In this document: one piece after another, positions 19,046 to 26,439 of the stretch
Numbering within the stretch: the stretch's first letter is position 1
Layout: each line of letters begins with the position of its first letter
Origin: Chitinophaga sp. Cy-1792
GTDB lineage: Bacteria > Bacteroidota > Bacteroidia > Chitinophagales > Chitinophagaceae
Length of the DNA: 64,000 bases
NCBI RefSeq assembly: GCF_011752935.1
Contig: NZ_VWWO01000002.1
Span: forward strand, 620,001-684,000
Direction: 5' to 3'
Notes under the pieces: model-generated
The model's input: the letters and a program-made list of their open reading frames with translations, nothing else
Databases searched by the model: none
What the model was told of the DNA's origin: nothing
Program-made: the position numbers and the translations under genes

Positions 19046-19633
19046 ATGGATAGATTTTATCAGTACCTGCGTCATTACACCAATCATCCGCTGGAAGAAA
19101 ATGAGCGGAATATGTTGGCTGAAGCCTTTGTGCTGCGCAGGTTTAGAAGAAAACAATATCTCCTCCAGGAAGGAGATGTATGCAGACATTTATCGCTGAT
19201 TACCAAAGGAGCGATGCGCCAGTATTCTGTTGATGAGAAAGGAGTGGAGCATATTGTTCAGTTTGGTATAGAAAACTGGTGGATGTCTGACAGAGAAAGT
19301 TTTGAACTGGGCTCCATATCGAAGTATAATATCGATGCCTGGGAAGATACCGAAGTGCTGCAAATCGGCTACGACGATTGGTGGACTTTACGCAACGCCA
19401 TTCCTGCCATGCGTATCCTTACTGCAGAAATGGATAAACGGCATTCTATTGCTGCACAGAAACGGATTCATGCTGCCATTACCCTTACCGCAGAAGAAAG
19501 GTACCTGCTCATGCTGCAACATCAGCCGGCATTTGTACAGCGCTTTCCGCAGAACATGATCGCCTCTTACCTGGGTATATCCCCTGAAACACTCAGCCGT
19601 ATCAGGAAACAGGCTTTTCTACGCGGCGACTGA
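19046..19633 (+). CDS. Crp/Fnr-family transcriptional regulator
   Basis: The 195-residue protein has a cyclic-nucleotide-binding-like domain (about 1-120; FRRKQYLLQEGDVCRHLSLITKGAMRQYSVDEKG) and a C-terminal helix-turn-helix (about 160-192; MIASYLGISPETLSRIRKQ). The Arg/Glu pair that binds cAMP in true CRP is not evident and there are no Cys residues for an Fe-S cluster, so the ligand is unknown. This subgroup is very common in Bacteroidota and often sits beside the gene it controls. The alpha/beta hydrolase and DinB-fold genes start 123 bases downstream and are possible targets. Confidence 0.88.
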   Translation: MDRFYQYLRHYTNHPLEENERNMLAEAFVLRRFRRKQYLLQEGDVCRHLSLITKGAMRQYSVDEKGVEHIVQFGIENWWMSDRESFELGSISKYNIDAWEDTEVLQIGYDDWWTLRNAIPAMRILTAEMDKRHSIAAQKRIHAAITLTAEERYLLMLQHQPAFVQRFPQNMIASYLGISPETLSRIRKQAFLRGD

Positions 19634-19694
19634 CCGCCTGTCGTGGCTTGATATTTGTCAATTCTCTTTCTTGCGGTATATCATTTGAGAACGC

Positions 19695-19745
19695 TGTTGT
19701 TTGGAAGATCTTCGTATTGTTAAATCAATTGTTCTCCAAACAACA
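19695..19745. repeat. Inverted repeat upstream of the hydrolase gene
   Basis: TGTTGTTTGGA (19695-19705) matches TCCAAACAACA (19735-19745), an 11-base perfect inverted repeat 12 bases before the hydrolase ATG. Looser outer arms CAATTCTC (19659-19666) and GAGAATTG (19761-19768) surround it. It could be an operator or a leader hairpin. Confidence 0.45.
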
Positions 19746-19756
19746 AGGATATCGGT

Positions 19757-20539
19757 ATGCGAGAATTGAATACCCGGCATATCCTGCTGATTCATGGCGC
19801 GTTTATCTCCGCAGCTGCCTGGAATAGCTGGAAGGCATTTTTCGAAAGCAAAGGATATAAAGTATTGGTACCCCCATGGCCTCAACAACAGGAGCCCGCT
19901 CCGGTGCTGAGGCAAAACTTCCCCGACCCGTTGCCCGCTTCCATAAGGCTGAAGGACCTGGTACAGTATTACGCCGATATCGCCACCGCACAACCGGAAT
20001 TACCGGTATTGCTCGGGCATGGCGCCGGCGGACTGATCACACAGCTGTTATTGCAATGTAATGCCGGAGCTGCCGGTATTACCATCAACAGCCTGCCCCC
20101 ACCCGGTTTGTATTCACTCAACTACGCATTTCTAAAATCTAACTTCAGAAAACTGGGATATTATACTTCCGCCAGTAATCCCTATCGGATGAGTTACAAT
20201 GAATGGCAGCAGGGTTTTACGAATGGCATGCCGGAAGAGCAGCAACGAAACAGCTATGAACAATATGTGATACCTGCCTCCCGGCGGCTGTTGCGCGATT
20301 GCGCAGGCAGTGCTGCCCGGGTAGATTTCAGTAAACCACATGTACCACTGTTGCTGCTTGCCGGAGATAATGATCAAACGATCCCTGCTTCCGTGGCATA
20401 CAAAAATTTTAAAAAATATAAACAAAACGGATATCTGACTGAATTCAGCCAGCTTCCCGGCCGCAATCATTTTATGATTGGCCAGCCCACCTGGGAGGAA
20501 GATGCTGCATTCATTCTGAACTGGATCCGGTCAAAATAA
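19757..20539 (+). CDS. Alpha/beta-hydrolase-fold protein lacking the nucleophile serine
   Basis: The 260-residue protein has the oxyanion-loop motif LIHGAF (about 9-14), a nucleophile-elbow region at 85-92, an acidic turn AGDNDQTIP and a C-terminal RNHFM with the expected catalytic His. The elbow reads LLGHGAGG: where GxSxG would have Ser there is Gly89, confirmed by the codon GGC at 20021. The acid and His are kept. It may therefore be a non-hydrolytic member or use another residue. The gene is followed by the DinB-fold gene four bases later, so the two are probably co-transcribed. Confidence 0.85.
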   Translation: MRELNTRHILLIHGAFISAAAWNSWKAFFESKGYKVLVPPWPQQQEPAPVLRQNFPDPLPASIRLKDLVQYYADIATAQPELPVLLGHGAGGLITQLLLQCNAGAAGITINSLPPPGLYSLNYAFLKSNFRKLGYYTSASNPYRMSYNEWQQGFTNGMPEEQQRNSYEQYVIPASRRLLRDCAGSAARVDFSKPHVPLLLLAGDNDQTIPASVAYKNFKKYKQNGYLTEFSQLPGRNHFMIGQPTWEEDAAFILNWIRSK

Positions 20540-20543
20540 AATT

Positions 20544-21023
20544 ATGGAAAACACCACCTTCCTGGACCTTACACTCAATGCCTGGGATAGCCAGGTAAAG
20601 CGCCTCACCGCTGCCTTCGACAGCTTCAGTGACGAAGAACTCGAATTGCAGGTAGCCCCCAACAGAAACCGCGTCATCTATATACTGGGGCATATGATTG
20701 CTGTCAATGACATGATGCTGGCCCTGCTGGGACTCGCAGAAAGAAAATACGCACAGCTGGATGAATTCTTTATCAGCAATCCCGATGAAGCCATCGATGA
20801 AATACCGGAAGCTAAAGACCTGCGCGCTTATTGGAAAGATATTACCACTACTGCCAGTCAGCTGTTCAGGGCCTTACCACCCGATGAATGGCTGCAAAAA
20901 CATACCATGGTAACGCAGGAAGAATTTGAGAAGGAACCGAACCGAAACCGGTATAACGTACTATTGTCGCGGCTTAACCATATGTCGTACCATTTGGGAC
21001 AGGTTGTATTGGTAAACAGGTAA
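20544..21023 (+). CDS. DinB-family (YfiT-like) four-helix-bundle protein
   Basis: The 159-residue protein has the DinB/DUF664 pattern of four helices with a likely metal triad: one His in GHMIAVNDMM (about residue 51) and two in the C-terminal HMSYHLGQ. These proteins are often nickel- or zinc-dependent and some are thiol transferases or hydrolases; the substrate here is unknown. It is unrelated to DNA polymerase IV, also called DinB, which is encoded at 29716. Spacing of four bases from the hydrolase suggests an operon. Confidence 0.87.
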   Translation: MENTTFLDLTLNAWDSQVKRLTAAFDSFSDEELELQVAPNRNRVIYILGHMIAVNDMMLALLGLAERKYAQLDEFFISNPDEAIDEIPEAKDLRAYWKDITTTASQLFRALPPDEWLQKHTMVTQEEFEKEPNRNRYNVLLSRLNHMSYHLGQVVLVNR

Positions 21024-21094
21024 TACTGTTGGGTTGAATGATCAGCGACCCGAATAAAGTCATTAATCACCTACGACTGTTGGGTTTAAGGGGC

Positions 21095-21195
21095 CGGCCG
21101 AAGGCCCATAAAATCAATGCTACCCCGGTCGCCTTCGGCACCCGGGAGATTTATCTGGTTTTCGTGCGGCCCGAAGGGCCGCACGAAAACCAGAT
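21095..21195. repeat. GC-rich palindrome cluster with a 20-bp perfect hairpin
   Basis: The main element is a 20-base-pair perfect stem (21153-21172 with 21176-21195) with a GAA loop and the central core GCGGCCCGAAGGGCCGC. A smaller hairpin of the type GGCCGGCCGAAGGCC lies at about 21096-21110. The cluster sits between the convergent DinB-fold and S24-regulator genes. It can act as a bidirectional terminator but its size and GC content compared with nearby sequence are unusual. Confidence 0.8.
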
Positions 21196-21219
21196 ATTTA
21201 ATATCTCTCATAAAAAAAA

Positions 21220-21966
21220 TTAACTCGCGATAGCGGCCGGCATCTCCTTACTCACATATCCAATAAATTTCCATATCTCCAATACCTCACTGGCATTGAC
21301 ACGGAACGGCTCATACAAAGGATTGAGTGAATGTAATCGTAAGGTACCATCCATTTTCATGGAATTATCTACCAGTTTAAATACGATGCCATCTTCTTTC
21401 AACACCACTACACAAGGCACATTTTTTTTAATCAGCGACCAGTCGTCTATATACTGTGCGATGATATGACTGCCATCAGCGATGGGCTGCATACTGTCGC
21501 CACTTACCGGGAACATGCGAATGGTTTTTTCACGCGGTAAACCCGGCAGGGTAAACTTCGGCAGTGATGCAATGAATTCAGGATCATTGAATCCCTGTGC
21601 ATAGCCTGCCTGCGCTTTTAACGGAATAAATTCCATGTTTTCCTCGTTGTCGTTGTTGACGGTGATTGGCAGTACACGTATATGTTTGCCGGCGATATCC
21701 AGCGGCCCTGCTGTTTCCAGCTCGTATAACTGTTCAGCGGTTAATGTAGCAAGATCTGTTCTGATAAGCTGATCAATGGAGATGTTGAAGTAGGTGGAGA
21801 TACGTACCTGGTCTTCCATTTTGGGATTTCTTGTTTTGCCCGTTTCCTGGGCTGCCAGCCGGCTGATCTTAATACCGGTGGCGTCGGAGAGTTGTTGGCG
21901 GGTCAGATTTTTCCGTTGTCTTAACAACCTGAGATTACCTGCCCAGTGAAATAAAAACTGATCCAT
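21220..21966 (-). CDS. XRE-family regulator with LexA-like S24 peptidase domain
   Basis: The N-terminus holds a helix-turn-helix (about 8-65; LTRQQLSDATGIKISRLAA) and the C-terminus an S24 domain. The self-cleavage set is complete: Ala120-Gly121 (AQAGY), nucleophile Ser158 (SGDSM) and general base Lys197 (VFKLV). Spacing is close to LexA. Such proteins repress genes until cleaved, for example during DNA damage with RecA, or act as phage-type repressors. No phage genes are nearby, so this is more likely a chromosomal stress regulator. Targets are unknown. The gene is convergent with the DinB-fold gene and followed upstream by ywbE on the same strand. Confidence 0.9.
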   Translation of the reverse strand: MDQFLFHWAGNLRLLRQRKNLTRQQLSDATGIKISRLAAQETGKTRNPKMEDQVRISTYFNISIDQLIRTDLATLTAEQLYELETAGPLDIAGKHIRVLPITVNNDNEENMEFIPLKAQAGYAQGFNDPEFIASLPKFTLPGLPREKTIRMFPVSGDSMQPIADGSHIIAQYIDDWSLIKKNVPCVVVLKEDGIVFKLVDNSMKMDGTLRLHSLNPLYEPFRVNASEVLEIWKFIGYVSKEMPAAIAS

Positions 21967-22026
21967 CTGTCGTTTTAGTAAGCTAATGAGTTAGTAAGTG
22001 CAATGAGCGGGCGAAGGTAAGCGAAA

Positions 22027-22221
22027 TTATCCTATTATCTCCGCTACACGGCCAATCTGGCCATCTTCCAGCCGCACTTTAATGCCCCGGGAATGATAGT
22101 GTGCGGAGGTGAGCAGGTCTTTTACAATGCCATAGGTCTTTTTACCGCTGCGCTGATCTTTCTTCAGGATGATGCCCACTTCCAGGCCTGGGTATACGTC
22201 TTTTCTATATTGTCCGTCCAT
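22027..22221 (-). CDS. ywbE: YwbE-family protein (DUF2196)
   Basis: The 64-residue protein matches the YwbE family along its whole length: RKDVYPGLEVGIILKKDQRSG, then YGIVKDLLTSAHYHSRGIKVRLEDGQIGRVAEI. It is a small basic beta-rich cytoplasmic protein with no known function; its KOW-like feel suggests nucleic-acid contact, which is inference. The ATG at 22221 gives the family's usual N-terminus. It is divergent from the pseudouridine synthase gene. Confidence 0.9.
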   Translation of the reverse strand: MDGQYRKDVYPGLEVGIILKKDQRSGKKTYGIVKDLLTSAHYHSRGIKVRLEDGQIGRVAEIIG

Positions 22222-22303
22222 GATAAATAATTGCAGTATGCCGCAAAGGTAAGCATTTCAGCCCGACCCGCTTTTTGATATAAATGACCTACATTCGTGC
22301 CCC

Positions 22304-22909
22304 ATGGAAGCGAGCAGTCACCGATATTTTATTATTCATAAACCATATAAGATGGTTTCCCAGTTTGTCAGTCCGGATAATGTACGGCTGCTGGGCGACC
22401 TCGATTTTGATTTCCCTGAGGGTACACACGCCATCGGGCGCCTGGACAATGACTCTGAAGGATTGCTGATCCTTACCACCAACAAGAAAGTGACACGGCT
22501 CCTGTTTGAAGATACGGTACCGCATAAACGCACTTATCTTGTAAAGGGGAAACATATCATTCCGCCGGAAAAGGTAAAAATGCTGAATGAAGGTGTGGCC
22601 ATCAGAACAGGTGTTCATGAAGAATATCTCACACGTCCCTGCGAGGCCGAGATCGTGGAAAGGCCGCTGAACCTCACGGTGCGGGAAGGCGATTTTGAAG
22701 ATCATCCGCATACCTGGCTGCGCATCAGTCTGACCGAAGGGAAATTCCACCAGGTACGTAAAATGATGCTGGCCATCGGGCATCGCTGCCAGCGGCTCAT
22801 ACGCACTTCTATTGAAGATTTGCAGCTGGGAGATATGAAGGCCGGCGAGGTAAGGGAGCTGCCCGAAGAAGAATTTTTCAACAGACTGAACATAAAGAAC
22901 TACCGCTGA
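22304..22909 (+). CDS. RsuA/RluE-family rRNA pseudouridine synthase
   Basis: Converts a uridine in rRNA to pseudouridine. The 201-residue protein has the family's opening (FIIHKPYKMVSQF), the catalytic Asp48 in GRLDNDSEGLL, and the C-terminal LTEGKFHQVRKM motif. It lacks an N-terminal S4 domain, as does RluE, which modifies 23S rRNA position 2457 in E. coli; the exact target here is inferred from this similarity only. The ATG at 22304 fits the family start. It is followed 49 bases later by xseA, probably in the same transcript. Confidence 0.9.
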   Translation: MEASSHRYFIIHKPYKMVSQFVSPDNVRLLGDLDFDFPEGTHAIGRLDNDSEGLLILTTNKKVTRLLFEDTVPHKRTYLVKGKHIIPPEKVKMLNEGVAIRTGVHEEYLTRPCEAEIVERPLNLTVREGDFEDHPHTWLRISLTEGKFHQVRKMMLAIGHRCQRLIRTSIEDLQLGDMKAGEVRELPEEEFFNRLNIKNYR

Positions 22910-22958
22910 GTCGCGCGCTGAGCAGGCTTTTTTGCTATCTTTACTATCACCACATTAT

Positions 22959-24398
22959 ATGACGCCGGTATCACCCATACGACTGTCGGACCTCACCACG
23001 AGGATTCGCCATGCCCTGCAAAATGCATTTGCGGGACAAAGCTTTTGGGTAAAGGCAGATGTTACCAGCTATTCCTGGTATGCACAAAAAGGTATCCATT
23101 ATTTTGATCTGGTAGAGAAAGATGAAACCGGCGGTAACATCATCGCCCGGATACCTGGCGTAGCATGGGGGCCGGGAGCCAAACAGATAAAGGCTTTTGA
23201 GCTGCTCACCGGACAACAGTTCCGGAATAATATTCATATCCTCGCACTGGTATCTGTAGCTTACCACCAGGTACACGGCCTGCAGATTACCTTGCAGGAC
23301 ATCGACATTAATTTTACCATAGGACAGCTGGAAGCCCAGAAACAGCTGATATTACAGCGGTTGGTACAGGAAAATCCCGATAGCATCTGGCAGGAAGGCG
23401 AACGATATATCACCCGCAATCACCAGCTACCGTTGCCACTGGTGATACAGCGCATTGCCGTAGTCAGCTCCGGTAATTCTGCCGGCTACCAGGACTTTCA
23501 CCATACCCTGGTGAATAACAGTTTCGGCTATACGTTTCAGCTGGATAATTACTTTACCGTTGTTCAGGGGGAAAACAATGCAGATGTGGTACAGCAACGA
23601 ATGGTAGATATTTTTCTGTCTAACAAACCATATGATGCCGTCGTGATTATCCGTGGTGGCGGTGCACAAACGGATTTTCTGTTGTTCGACAGCTATCAGC
23701 TGGGCAGGGTAGTGGCCAGGTTTCCCATTCCCGTAATTACAGGTATCGGGCACCAGAAAAACGAAACCATCGTAGACCTTATGGCCAATACAGCCACCAA
23801 AACCCCTACCAAGGCGGCAGAGCTGATCATTGCACATAACAGGGCCTTCGAAGATAAATTGCTGAGTTTGCAGCAACAGACGCTGATACTGACGCAGCAG
23901 CTGACCGCCGCCAGCAGCAGGGAATTGAATGTATTGCAAAGCCATATAGTGCACCAGGTGCGCTCTTTGCTGGAAACAGGCAGGGAAGAACTGATGCAAT
24001 ACAAGCACGATATTCGTCAGAACACGCAACAGGTGCTGTTTGCCAGGCACCAGGCCCTGCGTAGTATGTCTAATACTATTACCGCAAAACCACAGCTGAC
24101 TACCGCCGGCAGGCAACAGCAGCTAACGCATACCGTCAGTAAGTTGCGTAGTTTCAGCAGGGTTATGCTGCAACACCAGCAGGCCGCGTTAAAACAGCAG
24201 GAGCAATTGTTCCGCCTGATGGCACCTGATAGTATGCTCAAACGTGGATTTGCATTATTATACAGAGAAGGAAAAATCATTACTTCCGCAACCGAGCTGA
24301 CAGCAGGAGAGGAGATTAATATCATGATGCACGACGGCAGCGCCGAAGCAATTATCCAACAAAAAACTCAAGACGATGGGGGAAGAACTGACATATGA
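22959..24398 (+). CDS. xseA: Exodeoxyribonuclease VII large subunit
   Basis: Catalytic subunit of the nuclease that degrades single-stranded DNA from either end. The protein has an N-terminal OB-fold (about 5-110; VKADVTSYSWYAQKGIHYFDLVEKD), the catalytic central domain with VVIIRGGGAQTDFLLFDSY and PVITGIGHQKNETIVD (about 220-290), and a long coiled coil (about 290-430) that binds the small subunit. The ATG at 22959 is chosen; a TTG at 22932 would add nine residues. The 3' end overlaps xseB by 23 bases, so translation of the two is likely coupled. The Asp/His motifs of the nuclease centre are intact. Confidence 0.95.
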   Translation: MTPVSPIRLSDLTTRIRHALQNAFAGQSFWVKADVTSYSWYAQKGIHYFDLVEKDETGGNIIARIPGVAWGPGAKQIKAFELLTGQQFRNNIHILALVSVAYHQVHGLQITLQDIDINFTIGQLEAQKQLILQRLVQENPDSIWQEGERYITRNHQLPLPLVIQRIAVVSSGNSAGYQDFHHTLVNNSFGYTFQLDNYFTVVQGENNADVVQQRMVDIFLSNKPYDAVVIIRGGGAQTDFLLFDSYQLGRVVARFPIPVITGIGHQKNETIVDLMANTATKTPTKAAELIIAHNRAFEDKLLSLQQQTLILTQQLTAASSRELNVLQSHIVHQVRSLLETGREELMQYKHDIRQNTQQVLFARHQALRSMSNTITAKPQLTTAGRQQQLTHTVSKLRSFSRVMLQHQQAALKQQEQLFRLMAPDSMLKRGFALLYREGKIITSATELTAGEEINIMMHDGSAEAIIQQKTQDDGGRTDI

Positions 24399-24573
24399 AA
24401 ATGCTTTCCGGGAATTACAGGAGATCGCGGAAGAGATAGAAATGGAGACCGTTTCCGTGGACCTGCTGGCTGATAAAGTCAAGCGGGCAGCCATGCTGAT
24501 CGCATTCTGCCAGCAGAAGCTGCGTGCCACCGAAACAGAGGTGAATAATATCATTAAACAGATGTCGGAGTAA
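24376..24573 (+). CDS. xseB: Exodeoxyribonuclease VII small subunit
   Basis: The 65-residue protein forms two antiparallel helices (YENAFRELQEIAEEIEMETVSVDLLADKVKRAAMLI is the signature region, shown here only in part by position 7-43) that coat the large subunit's coiled coil. The family motif with L-EIV--LE-G---L--S is matched loosely, with Thr-Val-Ser-Val-Asp replacing the usual Glu-Leu-Pro-Leu-Glu turn. The start lies inside xseA. A strong terminator follows. Confidence 0.93.
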   Translation: MGEELTYENAFRELQEIAEEIEMETVSVDLLADKVKRAAMLIAFCQQKLRATETEVNNIIKQMSE

Positions 24574-24596
24574 TCAGGACAACGAATAACAGGAAG

Positions 24597-24637
24597 GTTC
24601 CGGTAAGATTGCATTGATAATCTTACCGGAACTTTTT
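24597..24637 (+). terminator. Intrinsic terminator of the xseAB transcript
   Basis: A 14-base-pair perfect stem, GTTCCGGTAAGATT (24597-24610) with AATCTTACCGGAAC (24619-24632), is followed by five T. It ends directly at the candidate promoter of the HPP gene. Confidence 0.93.
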
Positions 24638-24644
24638 ATTTTTG
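24614..24644 (+). promoter_or_regulatory. Candidate promoter of the HPP-family gene
   Basis: TATTTTTG (24637-24644) fits the TAnnTTTG -7 box, with TTG (24614-24616) 20 bases upstream as the -33 box. The start codon follows 13 bases later. The promoter overlaps the xseAB terminator. Confidence 0.45.
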
Positions 24645-24657
24645 CGCCCGGACGATT

Positions 24658-25221
24658 ATGAGACATAAGATTAAACGCAGCATGCGCATAGCGCGGTACG
24701 TGATGTACCGCGAAACCCTGATAGACAAGGCAAATATTATCTGGTCTTTTATAGGGGCATTTATTGGAATTGCAGCGGTGGGGATGTTGAGTCATTATTA
24801 CCTGCCTGTTAAAGATAACCTCTTTCTGATAGGCTCCTTCGGAGCATCCGCCGTATTGATTTACGGCCATACACAAAGCCCGCTGGCACAGCCCCGCAAT
24901 CTAATCGGCGGACATATCTTCAGTGCTATCGTGGGTGTTACCGTTCGTTACCTGATACCGTGGCCGGAGTTTGAATGGCTGGCCTGCGCTACTGCGGTGG
25001 CAGTTTCGCTGATCGTGATGCAGATGACGAAAACCGTACACCCTCCTGGTGGCGCCACTGCCTTGCTGGCTATTGCCGGTTCTCCTGCCATCCGAAAACT
25101 CGGTTACTGGTATGTATTGAGCCCGGTGGCTAGCGGTGTCGCCATTTTGCTGCTGGTGGCTGTTGTCGTGAATAATATGACCAGCATCCGGGAATATCCT
25201 GCCGGGAAACGCTGGTGGTAA
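24658..25221 (+). CDS. HPP-family membrane protein
   Basis: The 187-residue protein has four transmembrane segments and the naming motif HPP in TVHPPGGATALLA (about residues 128-140), plus the conserved IGSFGASAVLIYG and SPLAQPRNLIGGH blocks. HPP proteins in cyanobacteria and plants carry nitrite across membranes; that role is possible but not proven here. There is no CBS domain at the C-terminus. It is monocistronic, following the xseAB terminator. Confidence 0.9.
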   Translation: MRHKIKRSMRIARYVMYRETLIDKANIIWSFIGAFIGIAAVGMLSHYYLPVKDNLFLIGSFGASAVLIYGHTQSPLAQPRNLIGGHIFSAIVGVTVRYLIPWPEFEWLACATAVAVSLIVMQMTKTVHPPGGATALLAIAGSPAIRKLGYWYVLSPVASGVAILLLVAVVVNNMTSIREYPAGKRWW

Positions 25222-25252
25222 TACCATTTTTTCGATCGTTTATTACCCCCTT

Positions 25253-25294
25253 ACTGCTCCCGCAAAGCGGGAGCAGTGCCTGCACTGCATTTTT
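25253..25294 (+). terminator. Hairpin(s) after the HPP-family gene
   Basis: An 11-base-pair perfect stem, ACTGCTCCCGC (25253-25263) with GCGGGAGCAGT (25267-25277), has an AAA loop. A second, mutually exclusive stem, GCAGTG (25273-25278) with CACTGC (25283-25288), leads into ATTTTT. Together they resemble a terminator with two alternative folds. Confidence 0.6.
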
Positions 25295-25383
25295 CTGAAA
25301 AAATCATATTACTGAATTTCAATTCTTTATAACCCCTCCTGATAAATTTTATTTAGTTTGTAAGTACTAAATTTTCAGAAAAT

Positions 25384-25414
25384 TTTGAAAGTTCGGAAAT
25401 CTGATATAGCTTTG
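25384..25414 (+). promoter_or_regulatory. Bacteroidota-type promoter of the small membrane protein pair
   Basis: TTTG (25384-25387), a 19-base spacer and TAGCTTTG (25407-25414) match the TTTG-N19-TAnnTTTG consensus exactly. The ATG follows 21 bases after the -7 box. Confidence 0.7.
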
Positions 25415-25435
25415 TTTTCATAAACGATACAGGCT

Positions 25436-25807
25436 ATGAACATCCTTGCTTATATCATCTATTTCTTTATCACAGGGCTGATCACCATACTTGCCGGATG
25501 GTTGTTTTATCATAATGGCCGTCATTTTATCCTTTATTTTTTTAAGGGAGATGTGGGCCTGACAGACTCGGTAAATAAGCTCCTGCTGATAGGTTACTAC
25601 CTCCTCAACCTGGGCTACGCCATCATCATGATAGGGTTCTGGGAGCACCTGAGCAGCTGGCAGCAACTGATAGAATCGGTGGCCACCATGTGTGGCAGGA
25701 TCATGATAACAATGGGGATGATCCACTGGGTGAATATGGCAACGATTTACCTGTTGGGCAGGAAGCGTGAAAAAACTTCGCAGGTTTTACCCGCTCCACA
25801 ACCTTAA
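25436..25807 (+). CDS. Small integral membrane protein, paralogue 1
   Basis: The 123-residue protein has three hydrophobic segments (about 5-25, 48-68 and 85-108). The block NKLLLIGYYLLNLGYAIIMI in the second segment recurs in the next gene as NRLFETGFYLLNLGFSLWIM, and a preceding FF-G motif with a charged residue is also shared. The family is known to me only as a hypothetical Bacteroidota membrane protein. It is preceded by a full promoter and followed by its paralogue after 36 bases, so the two are co-transcribed. Function unknown; formation of a heteromeric complex is conceivable. Confidence 0.75.
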   Translation: MNILAYIIYFFITGLITILAGWLFYHNGRHFILYFFKGDVGLTDSVNKLLLIGYYLLNLGYAIIMIGFWEHLSSWQQLIESVATMCGRIMITMGMIHWVNMATIYLLGRKREKTSQVLPAPQP

Positions 25808-25843
25808 TCTGCATTATTTCTTCTCACATAAAAATATCTTCAT

Positions 25844-26242
25844 ATGCTCACCTCTTTCAACAGTATTGCCTATCTGATCTACCTCCCTGTGGTAGTAATC
25901 GTAACCTGGTTCGTGGCGCATACCTTATTCAAAAACAGCAGGGTTTTCATGCTGGATATCTTTCACGGCAAAGCTGAAATAGCCATGGCCACCAACCGTT
26001 TGTTCGAAACAGGATTTTACCTGCTCAACCTGGGATTCTCCCTGTGGATAATGACCATCAGCTATAAACTGGCTGGTAGCCAGGAAATGCTGGAAGTACT
26101 CAGCACCAAAATCGGTGGTTTCCTGATATATCTCGGTATTATGCTATTCTTCAATCTCTACCTCTTTTTCCGGGGAAGACGCATCTCTAAATCTAAAGAA
26201 CGGTTGGCCGCTGTTACTAATGCGCCGTTCCCTAAAGACTGA
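25844..26242 (+). CDS. Small integral membrane protein, paralogue 2
   Basis: At 132 residues this has the same plan as the previous protein: an N-terminal membrane segment (about 8-28), a short loop with F-DIFHGKAE, a second segment with GFYLLNLGF and a third near 98-118, then a basic tail (RGRRISKSKERL). The shared central motif and equal spacing show a tandem duplication, though the overall identity is low. Second gene of a two-gene operon that ends in a terminator. Function unknown. Confidence 0.75.
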   Translation: MLTSFNSIAYLIYLPVVVIVTWFVAHTLFKNSRVFMLDIFHGKAEIAMATNRLFETGFYLLNLGFSLWIMTISYKLAGSQEMLEVLSTKIGGFLIYLGIMLFFNLYLFFRGRRISKSKERLAAVTNAPFPKD

Positions 26243-26266
26243 TGATTGATGTTGTAGTGTGAAGGA

Positions 26267-26303
26267 GTCCTCCTGCCTGGTGGCAGGGGGACTTTTGTTT
26301 TTT
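26267..26303 (+). terminator. Intrinsic terminator after the membrane protein pair
   Basis: An 11-base-pair stem with one G-T pair, GTCCTCCTGCC (26267-26277) with GGCAGGGGGAC (26282-26292), is followed by TTTTGTTTTTT. Confidence 0.9.
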
Positions 26304-26439
26304 ATTCCTAACGTAGCCGGACAAACGTATTTTTTACGCTCATCACAATTATTCGCCGGATTCGGAAAAATATGGCTTTCTTAGCATTACTGCCACCTAT
26401 GGCAACTGTAGCAGTAATACAGTAAACATATTAAGAACA

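Noticed and set aside
20544..21023. Naming the DinB-family protein as DNA polymerase IV
   Set aside because: The names coincide only; this is a four-helix metal-binding protein. The polymerase is at 29716-30837.
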